From assembly GCA_011799875.1 (NCBI GenBank), contig CM022297.1, positions 515,523,207-515,587,206 on the forward strand: a DNA stretch of 64,000 nucleotides, given 5' to 3'. A program made the position numbers and the translations under genes. The stretch is from Thinopyrum elongatum. Taxonomy: Eukaryota; Streptophyta; Magnoliopsida; Poales; Poaceae. Under the pieces are notes generated by a model. It did no database searches. It was not told the DNA's origin and saw nothing but the letters and a program-made list of their open reading frames with translations. Below are positions 10,150-21,205 of this stretch, in pieces (the stretch's first letter is position 1; each line of letters begins with the position of its first letter).

Positions 10150-10715
10150 CCTTCCTACTAAGTACTTTAGTTATCCCCTTGCATCCTATCTTAGTTGTAG
10201 AGAGTCTAGGCATAGTAAACGTTAAGTGCATGGATAGTTGCATAACTGTCATACGGAACTTGAGAGATTAGGAAACCTACCTTTAGCTCCCTTTGGTTCT
10301 ACACTCCATATACTTCCACATCCACCTTGGAGAGTGCTACAATTACTACCTGCACTTGGGGATTATCAGGCATATAAACCTGCCCTTTCGAAAAAAGGGA
10401 GAAAAACAATAACATCACATTTTGAGAAAGAGAAGTATAATAAGGAGAGCCCAATGCTACTTGCTCGATTGAAAGACGGGTGACCGATTGCATATAGTTG
10501 TAGTGCGTTTGCTAACCAATCAAGTAGCAGAGGTGTGGAAGCCTTCATGATTATCTTGGTAGCAAGAATATGCTAATGCTCATTATGATCATATATCTTA
10601 TGTGGATTTTGATTTCTTGTGATGGACTCATTCATTTACTTTTATTCGCACCTCATGAACACGATGACCTTGTTCTTACAAGTTGCAGCATTTGCTCGAG
10701 GACGAGCAAAATTTT

Positions 10716-10729
10716 AAGCTTGGGGGAGT
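10716..10729 (+). other. Polypurine tract of E4
   Basis: AAGCTTGGGGGAGT directly abuts the LTR start TGATGAGTCC. It is nearly identical to the tracts of E6 (AAGCTTGGGGATGCT) and E11 (AAGCTTGGGGGAGT on -). Confidence 0.7.
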
Positions 10730-11822
10730 TGATGAGTCCATTTTTTGTGTCATTTTATACCTTTTATTTTACACCTTAGTGTTAGGACCTCCAGGATTGT
10801 ATCGCGTTCACGCACCCTTTTATCTGTTTTCAATAGGATTCCATCTACGGAGGTATTTGGGGCACAAGGAAAGAATCTTGAATTTATGGTCTAAAAATCA
10901 TGTTAATTGGCATGATAGAAGACTACCATAAAAGGAAGAAGTCAAATGGAAAAGAAACAAAATGTAACAGAGGTTCCAGAGCAAATGACAGCGTCCGGAA
11001 CAACCACGAGTGCTCGTACCATTGGTCGTACCAGCCACCGCAACCCCCTGGTCCAGTACTTCTACCCAGCATGATCAGATCGAGGAATAGATGCCTAGAA
11101 CACCAGAAACTTCATCAGAATGAAGAAACCTAGCCTCCGGAAGGGATCTGAAGGGGGAATTGATAGAAGGGCTCCGCCGTGACATCACCCCCATCGAGGA
11201 GTCATCGGCATCATCCATCCATGCCATCACCAACCCATCTCCATTTATTTGTAATACAATAACCCTAGTGCATCCATTTTTGTATTACATAGACTCTTCA
11301 CCCATGTTTATCATAATTCATCCCTTGATGCTTATTGTCTCGATGTGCGAGTAATCTCCCTAGTTCTTAGGGATATGGAGGAACCCTAGTATGTTTAGCT
11401 ATTGAACGATGATAGGATTTTACATCCTCTTTGTATGTTTATGTTAATGATCTTCTCAATGTTGGGTGAAGTCGACCATCCAACATATGCCCCTTTTGGA
11501 TGAAAGGTCATTACTATTGGTATGAAGGTGGGTTTGAGGAGGTTTGTAGTGACAGTACCTTTCTCCCTCCTTCCCTGGTCATTGCAATAGGGGATCAACG
11601 GAGACCGCCTTTAGTTGCGTCCACAGGGAAACCCTTAATCACCGTTCGAAAACCGGAGTGGGTAGGAACGATGGTGGCGTATGTGATACAGGGCTGATGC
11701 ATGTATGCACATATTTGTACTTGGCTCCGCCCACTTGTAGAAACATATAAAGTGGCTTAGGAATCCAAACCTAGAACTATGCATTAGCATAGGTCACTCA
11801 TAAAGTGGCTTGCAAGCCATCA
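10730..11822 (+). repeat. LTR of E4 (about 1.09 kb)
   Basis: It begins TGATGAGTCC after the polypurine tract and is taken to end at ...GCAAGCCATCA. The next bases resemble the start of a different LTR (ATGACCCACAAGTGTAGGGG). Near the end, AAAGTGGCTT occurs twice (about 11750 and 11806). The 3' limit is an inference without a second copy. Confidence 0.45.
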
Positions 11823-11823
11823 A

Positions 11824-12586
11824 TGACCCACAAGTGTAGGGGATCACAACAGTCTTCGAGGGAAGTACCACAATCCAAATTTATTGATTTCGACACAAGG
11901 GGAGCCAAAGAATATTTATAAGCCTTAGCAATTGAGTTGTCAATTAAACCACACCTGGAAACAAATACTTGCTCGAGAGAATTTATTAGTAGCAAATGAG
12001 ATGGATTGATTTCGATGGAATTGCATAATAGTAACATATGTAGTACTCCTCAGCAATTGCCAACAACAAAAGTGACTTAAAAAGAGCAATGATGGTCAAA
12101 AACGTAGGCATGGGGATGGATAACTGGACGTTGCATGGATAGAATCAATTATGTAATAGCGGTAACATAGGGTGATAATAAGCTAGCTCCAATTCATCAA
12201 TCATATGTAGATATGTATTCCATATGTAGTTGTGCGTGCTTGCAATAAGAACTTGCACAACATCTTTTGTCCTACCCTCCCATTTCAACGGGATCCTAAG
12301 GTACCTTTCACAAAGTACCAGATCAAAGCATTAACAATCAATGAATACATGTAATCCTCAAGTTACAGCCATCCCCTTTGATATCCCAACTATTGTCCCT
12401 CTGGGGTCTTCGATTCAGAACTATAATAGGTGCATACAACTTGCAGGTATGATCAAAACACATGTATATTCATGAAAACATAAACAGTTCAGATCTGAGA
12501 TCATGGCACAGGGTACTAGGCATTAAACCCTAACAAATCTGACAACTATTACATAAGGGTTTAGGGGTTGGGTATGAGGCGTATCA
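11824..12586 (-). repeat. E5: solo or truncated LTR related to that of E11
   Basis: The + strand starts TGACCCACAAGTGTAGGGGATC, close to the TGATGACCCACAAGTATAGG start of the E11 LTRs, and ends ...GAGGCGTATCA, close to their ...GGACGTATCA end. The middle has diverged and is shorter. In E11 this strand order means the element is on -. I could not find a matching target duplication. The remaining 12587-12711 is unassigned. Confidence 0.45.
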
Positions 12587-12716
12587 GCAAGTTATAGGAC
12601 AAAATCATAGCAAAAGTGTTCAGAAAAGTAGATACATATGAGGCATATCAGCATATGAGGCACTTGAAGCATGCCACGAGGGAGAGCGACGGAACATGAC
12701 GATAGGAGAAGCCAAC

Positions 12717-14293
12717 TGATACGTCTCCAACGTATCTATAATTTTTTATTGTTCCATGCTATTATATTATCTGTTTTGAATGTTTTATATGCATTAATAT
12801 GCTATTTTATATTATTTTTGGGACTAATCTATTAACCTAGAGCCCAGTGCCAATTTCTGTTTTTTCCTTGTTTTTGAGTTTCGCAGAAAAGGAATACCAA
12901 ACGGAATAAAACTTTCGCGATGATCTTTCTTGGACTAGAAGGAAACCAGGAGACTTGGAGATGAAGTCGGAGGAGCCACGAGGCGGCCACAAGGACGGAG
13001 GGCGCGCCCAGGGGGTAGGGCGCTTCCCCCATCCTTGTGGACCCCTCGTGCACCTCCTGGCCTAATTCTTTCACCTATATATACTCTTATATGCCCAAAC
13101 CACCAGAGGCATCCACGAAAATACTTTTCCACCGCTACAACCTTCTGTACCAGTGAGATCCCATCTAGGGGCCTTTTCCGGTGTCCTGCCGAAGGGGGAT
13201 TCGATCATGGAGGGCTTCTACATCAACACCATTGCCCTTCCGATGAAGCGTGAGTAGTTTACCTCAGACCTATGGGTCCATAGCTAGTAGCTAGATGGCT
13301 TCTTCTCTCTCTTTGATTCTCAATACCATGTTCTCCTCGATGTTCTTGGAGATCTATTCAATGTAATACTTTTTTGCGGTGTGTTTGCCGAGATCCGATG
13401 AATTGTGGATTTATGATCAGCTTATCTATGAATATTATTTGAATCTTTTCTGAATTCTTTTATGCATGATTTGATATCTTTGTAATTCTCTTCAAACTAT
13501 CGGTTTGGTTTGGCCAACTAGATTGGTTTTTCTTGCAATGGGAGAAGTGCTTAGCTTTGGGTTCAATCTTGCGGTGTCCTTTCCCAGTGACAGTAGGGGC
13601 AGCAAGGCACGTATTGTATTGTTGCCATCGAGGATAAAAAGATGGGGTTCTCATCATATTGCTTGAGTTAATTCCTCTACATCATGTCATCCTACTTAAT
13701 GCGTTATTCCGTTCTTTATGACCTTAATACTCTAGATGCATACTGGATAGCGGTCGATGTGTGGAGTAATATTAGTAGATGCAGAATCATTTCGGTCTAC
13801 TTGACACAGACGTGATGCCTATATTCATGATCATTGCCTTAGATATCGTCATAACTTTGCGCTTTTCTATCAATTGCTCGGCAGTAATTTGTTCACCCAC
13901 CGCAATATTTTCTATCTTCAGAGAAGCCTCTAGTGAAACCTATGGCCCCCAGGTCTATTTTCCATCATATTACTTTCCGATCTACTATTTTGCAACCTTT
14001 TATTTTCAGATCTATAAACCAAAAAACCCAAAAATATTTACTTTATCTTTTGTTTAGTTTTACCTATCTCTATCAGATCTCACTTTTGTAAATAACCGTG
14101 AAGGGATTGACAACCCCTTTATCGCGTTGGGTGCAAGTTGTTTGATTGTTTGTGCAGGTATTCGGTGATTTGTGCGTTGTCTCCTACTGGATTGATACCT
14201 TGGTTCTCAAACTGAGGGAAATACTTATCTCTACTTTGCTGCATCACCCTTTCCTCTTTAAGGGGAAAACCAACGCAAGCTCATGAAGTAGCA
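12717..14293 (+). repeat. 5' LTR of E6
   Basis: It runs from TGATACGTCTCCAACG to ...GAAGTAGCA. It matches 18211-19790 nearly end to end. It contains a palindromic GGGCGCGCCC module near 13000 and a CTATATATAC box at 13075. Small + and - ORFs inside (for example 12832-13074 and 13779-14057) recur in the other LTR and are not genes. Confidence 0.9.
13075..13084 (+). promoter_or_regulatory. TATA-like box in E6 5' LTR
   Basis: CTATATATAC is followed by CTTATATGCCC and then a C-rich stretch that would suit a transcription start about 30 bp downstream. The same box is at 18570-18579 in the 3' LTR. Use as a promoter is inferred. Confidence 0.45.
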
Positions 14294-14304
14294 GGAAGAA
14301 TTTC

Positions 14305-14322
14305 TGGCGCCGTTGCCGGGGA
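14305..14322 (+). other. Primer binding site of E6, complementary to tRNA-Asp
   Basis: TGGCGCCGTTGCCGGGGA is complementary to the 3' end of plant tRNA-Asp(GTC), which ends TCCCCGGCAACGGCGCCA. It lies 11 bp after the 5' LTR. This primer is typical of Athila-like and related gypsy groups. Confidence 0.85.
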
Positions 14323-14538
14323 GATCTATGCCAAGTCAAGCCATACCAAGTACCCATCATAAACTCTCATCTCTTGCATTACATTATTCGCCATTTGCCT
14401 CTCGTTTTCCTCTCCCCACTTCTAAAATGATTTTCGAAAATATTTGCCTTTTTATTCGCCTTCTTTTCGTTCGATATTTGGTTTGCTTGTGTTACCATGT
14501 GCCTTCTTTTTGCTTGCATCTTCGCTTGCTAAAAGTTT

Positions 14539-15372
14539 ATGGATCCTCATCCACTTGCTAATCTTTTTAAGAGATCCAATTATGATGAACCAATTTCTAG
14601 TGATTTGAGTGCACTAGATTATCTTTATGAAGTTTTGCTTGAAATTCGTGAATCTAAAAATTGTGATGAAGAAATCTATGAAGTGATTCACGATAGCTCC
14701 TTGAATAAAAAGCATGATTGCAATGGTTTTACTATAAATTCTATTGATGTCAATTGTGCTAATAATATGCAAAACCCTAAGCTTGGGGATGCTAGTTTTG
14801 CTATGTCCACTACTTATTGCAGTGATCATGATTGGGGTGATTTTTCTTATGATCTTGAAAATTTATTTAAGCCCCATGATGAATATGAGATTGATAATAA
14901 TGTTTGCAATAATATTGAAAGTGGGTTTGGAAGAGTGTCAACTTTAGATCTCACATATTTGGAGAATGTTCAATCTTATGAATTTTTTGATAAAAGTGGG
15001 TTTGGAGAGGTCATGATTTTAGTTAATGTTAATCCCACTATTTTGGAAGAGTGTCAACTTCGCATGCAGGTAGATCATGTTGAGAATATTTTATGTGATT
15101 GTTATATTGTTGAATTTTCTTATGATCCTACATGTAATTATTATGAGAGAGGAAAATATGGTTGTAGAAATTTTCATGTTACTAAATTACCTCTCTACTT
15201 GTTGAGATTGCTATCGTCTCTTTCTTCTTCCTTGCATATGCTAGTTTTTGCTTGTCTTGATAATTTGTTTGCTTATAAAATCCCTATGCATAGGAAGTAT
15301 GTTAGACTTAGATGTGTTTGTCACGTGTTTTATGATGCTCTCTTTGTGCTTCAATTCTTCTCATTTATGTGA
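14539..15372 (+). CDS. E6-encoded 277-aa protein of unknown function
   Basis: One uninterrupted frame starts with MDPHPLANLFKRSNYDEPIS about 215 bp after the primer binding site. The protein is acidic and rich in Asp, Asn, Tyr and Cys in its first 200 residues. Repeated-looking motifs are SGFGRVSTLDLTYLEN and SGFGEVMILVNVNPTILEE. The last 70 residues are leucine- and phenylalanine-rich and could form one or two membrane segments. The N-terminal block with YLYEVLLEI...KKHDCN and the DWGDFSYDLENLF motif both recur in the E13 frame. This shows a protein family tied to non-autonomous tRNA-Asp elements. It has no gag zinc knuckle, protease or polymerase motif. A gag-like or accessory role is possible but unproven. 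Confidence 0.6.
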   Translation: MDPHPLANLFKRSNYDEPISSDLSALDYLYEVLLEIRESKNCDEEIYEVIHDSSLNKKHDCNGFTINSIDVNCANNMQNPKLGDASFAMSTTYCSDHDWGDFSYDLENLFKPHDEYEIDNNVCNNIESGFGRVSTLDLTYLENVQSYEFFDKSGFGEVMILVNVNPTILEECQLRMQVDHVENILCDCYIVEFSYDPTCNYYERGKYGCRNFHVTKLPLYLLRLLSSLSSSLHMLVFACLDNLFAYKIPMHRKYVRLRCVCHVFYDALFVLQFFSFM

Positions 15373-18193
15373 GCATCATTGAAATTATCAATGCCTAGCT
15401 AAAAGGCTTTAAAGAAAAGCGCTAGTTGGGAGACAACCCAATATTTTTCTTTCCTATTTTTCAATAATTTAATTCATCTAGCCTCTGGTTAGATGTGGTT
15501 TTGTGTTTTAATTAGTGTTTGTGCCAAGTAAAACCTTTGGGATGGCTTACGGTGATAGTTGATTTGATCTTGCTGAAAAACATAAACTTTTGCGTCCAGT
15601 CACAGAATTTTAATAATTCACTGGAGCGTTGAAAAACTCTGAATTGTTTATACGAGGTTCATACACAAATGGACTCTGTTTTCCTAATTTTTCAGAATTT
15701 TTGGAGTTACAGAAGTATTAGAACAATTCGGATCTTCGCAGACTGTTCTGTTTTTGACAGATTCTGTTTTCTTTGTGTTGTTTGCTTATTTTGATGAATC
15801 TATGGGTAGTATCGGGGGGTATGAACCATGGAAAAGTTGGAATACAGTAGATATTACACCAATATAAATAAATAATGAGTTCACAACAGTACCAAAGTGG
15901 TGATTTATTTTCTTATACTAACGGAGCTTATGATATTTTCTGTTGAGTTTTGTGTTGTGAAGTTTTCAAGTTTTGGGTAAGGATTTGATGGACTATGGAA
16001 TAAGGAGTGGCAAGAGCCTAATATTGGGGATGCCCAAGGCACCCCAAGGTAATATTCAAGGACAACCAAGAGCCTAAGCTTGGGGATGCCCCAGAAGGCA
16101 TCCCCTCTTTCGTCTTCGTCTATCGGTAACTTTACTTGAGGCTATATTTTTATTCACCACATGATATGTGTTTTGCTTGGAGCGTCTTGTATGATTTGAG
16201 TCTTTGCTTTTTAGTTTGCCACAATCATCCTTGCTGTACACACCTTTTGAGAGGGACACGCATGAATCGTGATTTATTAGAATACTCCATATGCTTCACT
16301 TATATCTTTTGAGCTAGGCAATTTTGCTCTAGTGCTTCACTTATATCTTTTTAGAGCACGGCGGTGGTTTTATTTTATCGAAATTGATGAACTCTCATGC
16401 TTCACTTATATTATTTTGAGAGTCTTTAAACAGCATGGTAATTTGCTTTGGTTATAAATTTAGTCCTAATATGATAGGCATCCAAGAGGGATATAATAAA
16501 AAAATTCATATAAAGTGCATTGAATACTATGAGAAGTTTGATTCCTTATGATTGTTTTGAGATATAAAGATGGTGATATTAGAGTCATGCTAGTGAGTAA
16601 TTGTGGATTTGAGAAATACTTGTGTTAAGGTTTGTGATTCTCGTAGCATGCACGTATGGTGAACCTTTATGTGATGAAGTCGGAGCATGATTTATTTATT
16701 GATTGTCTTCCTTATGAGTGGCGGTCAGGGACGAGCGATGGTCTTTTCCTACCAATCTATCCCCCTAGGAGCATGCGTGTAGTACTTTGTTTTGATAACT
16801 AATAGATTTTTGCAATAAGTATGTGATTTCTTTATGACTAATGTTGAGTCCATGGATTATACGCACTCTCACCCTTCCACCATTGCTAGCCTCTCTAGTG
16901 CCGCGCAACTTTCGCCGGTACCATACACCCACCACATACCTTCCTCAAAACAGCCACCATACCTACCTATTATGGCATTTCCAAAGCCATTTTGAGATAT
17001 ATTGCCATGCAACTTTCCACCATTCCGTTTATTATGACACGTTCCATCATTGTCATATTGCTTTGCATGATCATGTAGTCGACATCGTATTTGTGGCAAA
17101 GCAACCGTTCATAATTCTTTCATACATGTCACTCTTGATTCATTGCACATCCCGGTACACTGCCGGAGGCACTCATATAGAGTCATATTTTGTTCTAAGT
17201 ATGGAGTTGTAATTCTTGAGTTGTAAGTAAATAAAAGTGTGATGATCTTCATTATTAGAGCATTGTCCCATGTGAGGAGAAGGATGATGGAGATTATGAT
17301 TCCCCCACAAGTCGGGATGAGACTCCGGACGAAAAAAAAATAAAAAAAATAAAAGAGGCCAAAAAAAAGAAAAAAAAATGAGAGAAGGCTCAAATAAAAA
17401 AAAGAAAAAAAATGAGGGAAAAGAGAGAAGGGGCAATGTTACTATCCTTTTACCACACTCGTGCTTCAAAGTAGCACCATGATCTTCATGATAGAGAGTC
17501 TCCTATGTTGTCACTTTCATATACTAGTGAGAATTTTCATTATAGAACTTGGCTTGTATATTCCAATGTTGGGCTTCCTCAAATTGCCCTAGGTCTTTGT
17601 GAGCAAGCGAGTTGGATGCACACCCACTTAGTTTCTTTTTTGAGCTTTCATAAACTTGTAGCTCTAGTGCATCTGTTGCATGGCAATCCCTACTCACTCA
17701 CATTGATATCTATTGATGGGCATCTCCATAGAACGTTAATACGCCTAGTTGATGTGAGACTATCTCCTTCCTTTTGTCTTCTCCACAACCACCTTCTATT
17801 CCACCTATAGTGCTATGTCCATGGCTCATGTTCATGTATTGCGTGAAAGTTGAAAAAGTTTGAGAACATCAAAAGTATGAAACAATTGCTTGACTTGTCA
17901 TCGGGGTTGTGCATGATTTAAATACTTTGTGTGATGAAGATGGAGCATAGCCAGACTATATGATTTTGCAGGGATAAGCTTTCTTTGGGCATGTTATTTT
18001 GAGAAGACATAATTATCTTGTTAGTATGCTTGAAGTATTATTGTTTTTATGTCAATATTAAACTTTTGTCTGGAATCATACGGATCTGCACATTCATGCC
18101 ACAATAAAGAAATTACATGGATAAATGTGTTAGGTAGCATTCCACATCAAAAATTCTGTTTTTATCATTTACCTACTCGAGGACGAGCAGGAA
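15373..18193 (+). other. Noncoding interior of E6
   Basis: No gene is seen. At 16010-16110 the phrase AAGAGCCTAA plus TTGGGGATGCCC occurs twice, and the second copy forms a hairpin with GGCATCCCC. From 16255 to 16420 the phrase TGCTTCACTTATAT occurs three times beside TTTTGAGAG or TTTTGAGCT. A purine-rich, A-tract island lies at 17329-17430. ORFs such as 16841-17212 and 17505-17810 lack any motif. Confidence 0.6.
17329..17430 (+). repeat. A-tract island in E6
   Basis: Repeated runs of 7-9 A are broken by TGAGAGAAGG, AAGAGGCC or single G or T. The island is low complexity and gives the phenylalanine-rich minus-strand ORFs (17109-17469), which I reject as genes. Confidence 0.8.
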
Positions 18194-18210
18194 TTAAGCT
18201 TGGGGATGCT
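18194..18210 (+). other. Polypurine tract of E6
   Basis: TTAAGCTTGGGGATGCT directly precedes the 3' LTR, after GAGGACGAGCAGGAA. The same AAGCTTGGGGATGC string also occurs inside the ORF (14778-14792) and at 16075-16089. Confidence 0.75.
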
Positions 18211-19790
18211 TGATACGTCTCCAACATATCTATAATTTTTTATTGTTCCATGCTATTATATTATCTGATTTGGATGTTTTATATGCATTAATATGCTATT
18301 TTATATTATTTTTGGGACTAACCTATTAACCTAGAGCCCAGTGCCAGTGCCAGTTTCTAATTTTTTTTCTTGTTTTTGAGTTTCGCAGAAAAGGAATACC
18401 AAACGGAGTCCAAACGGAATAAAACTTTCGCGATGATCTTTCTTAGACCAGAAGGAAACCAGGAGACTTGGAGATGAAGTCGGAGGAGCCACGAGGCAGC
18501 CACAAGGACGGAGGGCGCGCCCCCCACCCTTGTGGGCCCCTCGTGCACCTCCTGACCTAATTCTTTCGCCTATATATACTCTTATATGCCCAAACCACCA
18601 GAGGCATCCATGAAAATACTTTTCCACCACCGCAACCTTCTGTACCCATGAGATCCCATCTAGGGGCCTTTTCCGGCATCCTGCCGGAGGGGGATTCGAT
18701 CACGGCGGGCTTCTATATCAACACCATTGCCCTTCCGATGAAGCGTGAGTAGTTTACCTTAGACCTACGGGTCCATAGGTAGCAGCTAGATGGCTTCTTC
18801 TCTCTCTTTGATTCTCAATACCATGTTCTCCTCGATGTTCTTGGAGATCTATTCGATGTAATACTTTTTTGCGGTGTGTTTGCCGAGATCCGATGAATTG
18901 TGGATTTATGATCAGCTTATCTATGAATATTATTTGAATCTTCTCTGAATTCTTTTATGCATGATTTGATATCTTTGTAATTCTCTTCGAACTATCGGTT
19001 TGGTTTGGCCAACTAGATTGGTTTTTCTTGCAATGGGAGAAGTGCTTAGCTTTGGGTTCAATCTTGCGGTGTCCTTTCCCAGTGACAGTAGGGGCAGTAA
19101 GGCACGTATTGTATTGTTGCCATCAAGGATAAAAAAGATGGGGTTTTCATTATATTGCTTGAGTTAATTCCTCTACATCATGTCATCTTACTTAATGCGT
19201 TACTCCGTTCTTTATGAACTTAATACTCTAGATGCATGCTGGATAGCGGTCGATGTGTGGAGTAATAGTGGTAGATGTAGAATCATTTCGGTCTACTTGA
19301 CACGGACGTGATGCCTATATTCATGATCATTGCCTTAGATATCGTCATAACTTTGCGCTTTTCTATCAATTGCTCGGCAGTAATTTGTTCACCCACTGCA
19401 ATATTTTCTATCTTGAGAGAAGCCTTTAGTGAAACCTATGGCCCCCGGGTCTATTTTCCATCATATTACTTTCCGATCTACTATTTTGCAATCTTTTATT
19501 TTCAGATCTATAAACCAAAAAACCCAAAAATATTTACTTTATCTTTTGTTTAGTTTTACCTATCTCTATCAGATCTCACTTTTGCAAATAACCGTGAGGG
19601 GATTGACAACCCCTTTATCGCGTTGGGTGCAAGTTGTTTGATTGTTTGTGCAGGTATTCGGTGATTTGTGCGTTGTCTCCTACTGGATTGATACCTTGGT
19701 TCTCAAACTGAGGGAAATACTTATCTCTACTTTGCTGCATCACCCTTTCCTCTTCAAGGGAAAAAACCAACGCAAGCTCAAGAAGTAGCA
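18211..19790 (+). repeat. 3' LTR of E6
   Basis: It runs from TGATACGTCTCCAACA to ...GAAGTAGCA and is followed by the CCAAC target duplication. Relative to the 5' LTR it lacks about 20 bp between GCGC repeats near 18520 and has a second CAGTGC unit near 18345. Confidence 0.9.
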
Positions 19791-19816
19791 CCAACATAGC
19801 TGTGATGAAGGCGGGT

Positions 19817-21195
19817 GCGTCAACATGGCACCTTCTGGGTTTGGGTGTGGGTAATGCGTGCCCAAACTCACACCCGTCAAATTATTTTATGCCCAAACAT
19901 GTACTTGTACACGTACCCGCACTCAGTTTTCAATATGTTCCCATACCCATACCCCGTCGGGTATGGGTAATACCCACTAGTAAAAATACCCACCTCCGTG
20001 ACTAACTTAAGTGCACGTACATATAAGTTGACATGTGTTATGCAAAAAGAGTACTATAGTAAATCATCTAATTTCTAGAAAAGAATATTGTATGCTCATT
20101 TAAACAAGAACAACTCAATTCACTAAACAAGAACAAGTTCAAAGTTGACTAAACATTCATCAACACATTCAACAGATCCATTCATCAATATAGACATTCA
20201 AAAAAGTGTAAAGTGTGGAATTCTGCACCAAATTGGATGCCTCACTGTCCTTTCTGCTGTTGAAGCAGAAGTGTTCCTCGCAGGAGCAGCAGGACACCAC
20301 CGGCTGCTGTCACTGCCGCCACAGGAGGTGGCATGAGGCGCAAGGAGGAAGGCCAAGGCGTCGGGGAGACTGAGAACCACTCGTGCTGTCACCATCATCT
20401 TCAAGTTCCTTCCCATCCATCGAAGTTATGCGGAGGAGGTCATTGGCCCTGGCGTGCTGCCCCTCCTCGACATCCTCTTGGCCGGTCTCCATATCCTTGT
20501 CAACTCGAGGTATGGAGGATGGCTAGGAGGAGGCAATGCGGACGTCCGACGATGGTGAAGGAGCTACAGCTGTGCGGGCGCCAAGGCTGGACCGTGAGAG
20601 GAGATAGTGATGGCGGAACTCCATGCAGGGCTGCAAGCTATGGCAGGGACCCCATGGTGCAGGGTTGTAGGCGACGTCGGCATGGCCAGAAGAAAGGGAT
20701 GACGGCGGGATAGAGAGATTGGGGATCGAAGGAAGGAGAAGACAGGCGGGAAGAGGACCGAGGGAGGATGGAGGATCGATGGTGGTGGTGGGAAGCTAGT
20801 GGCGGCTACCGGCAGGCTGCCCAACAGCTAGACAATGGGGATGTGGCTGACGACGGGTAGGCTTGAGAGTGAGAGAGGTGGGAGTCAGTGAAGGGAATGG
20901 GCTGGCGGCTGGGGTGGGATTAGGATGGAAGGGTTGACCATAAATTTCAGCTAGGGTTGTCTAGTTTCTTAGTGTATGATGGCATGGCCCTATGTGTCAT
21001 ACGAATGCATGCTGTCGGGTATACGGGTATGCGGGTATGAGTTTTGTATTCCCATAGACGTAACCCGCTCTACCTGATGGGTACAGTAAATTTCCGTTTT
21101 ACATACCCATGGCTATTTATTTCTCTCGTACCCTTACCTTAATAGGTTTTTACCCGTCAGGTTCGCGGGTTGCAGGTTCCCATTGCCATGTTGAC
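19817..21195. mobile_element. E7: TIR-flanked DNA transposon relic, hAT-like
   Basis: GTCAACATGGCA at 19819-19830 has a perfect 12-bp inverted copy, TGCCATGTTGAC, at 21184-21195. Inside both ends are multiple GGGTA and TACCC units: CGGGTATGGGTAATACCC near 19955 on the left, and GTATACGGGTATGCGGGTAT near 21020 on the right. Terminal inverted repeats plus GGGTA subterminal repeats fit non-autonomous hAT elements of grasses as I know them. I could not fix the outer boundary or an 8-bp target duplication. No transposase was found. Confidence 0.5.
20220..20950. other. GC-rich, exon-like block inside E7
   Basis: This block is much richer in G and C than its A/T-rich surroundings. It holds overlapping ORFs on both strands (plus 20333-20713, minus 20198-20492 and 20564-20824). 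The reading frames have no recognisable domain and several stops. It could be a fragment of captured host sequence or degenerate cargo. I do not call a gene. Confidence 0.35.
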
Positions 21196-21205
21196 GGGTG
21201 TGGCA

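Larger units (their letters stand above)
10150..11822 (+). mobile_element. E4: 3' end and LTR of a Ty3/gypsy element
   Basis: The 580 bp before 10730 is noncoding and ends with GAGGACGAGCAAA and a polypurine tract, the standard junction of Athila-like elements of grasses. It is followed by an LTR that starts TGATGAGTCC. No pol frame is left. The element is truncated at 10149, where the LTR of E3 begins, suggesting that E3 landed in it or that a deletion joined them. Confidence 0.6.
12717..19790 (+). mobile_element. E6: complete non-autonomous gypsy-type LTR retrotransposon, TSD CCAAC
   Basis: Two LTRs (12717-14293 and 18211-19790) flank a 3.9-kb interior. The interior has a tRNA-Asp primer binding site, one ORF and a polypurine tract, but no protease, RT, RNase H or integrase. 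CCAAC at 12712-12716 is repeated at 19791-19795, so the insertion is intact. The LTRs differ at tens of positions plus an indel of about 20 bp near 13010, so it is clearly older than E10. It must rely on enzymes from related autonomous gypsy elements, probably the tRNA-Asp-primed Athila-like group. Confidence 0.9.

Noticed and set aside
13779..14057. 92-aa ORF also found at 19308-19553
   Set aside because: It lies in the LTR of E6 and is present in both copies only because the LTR is duplicated. No motif.
17109..17469. Phenylalanine-rich minus-strand ORFs
   Set aside because: Produced by the A-tract island 17329-17430 of E6.
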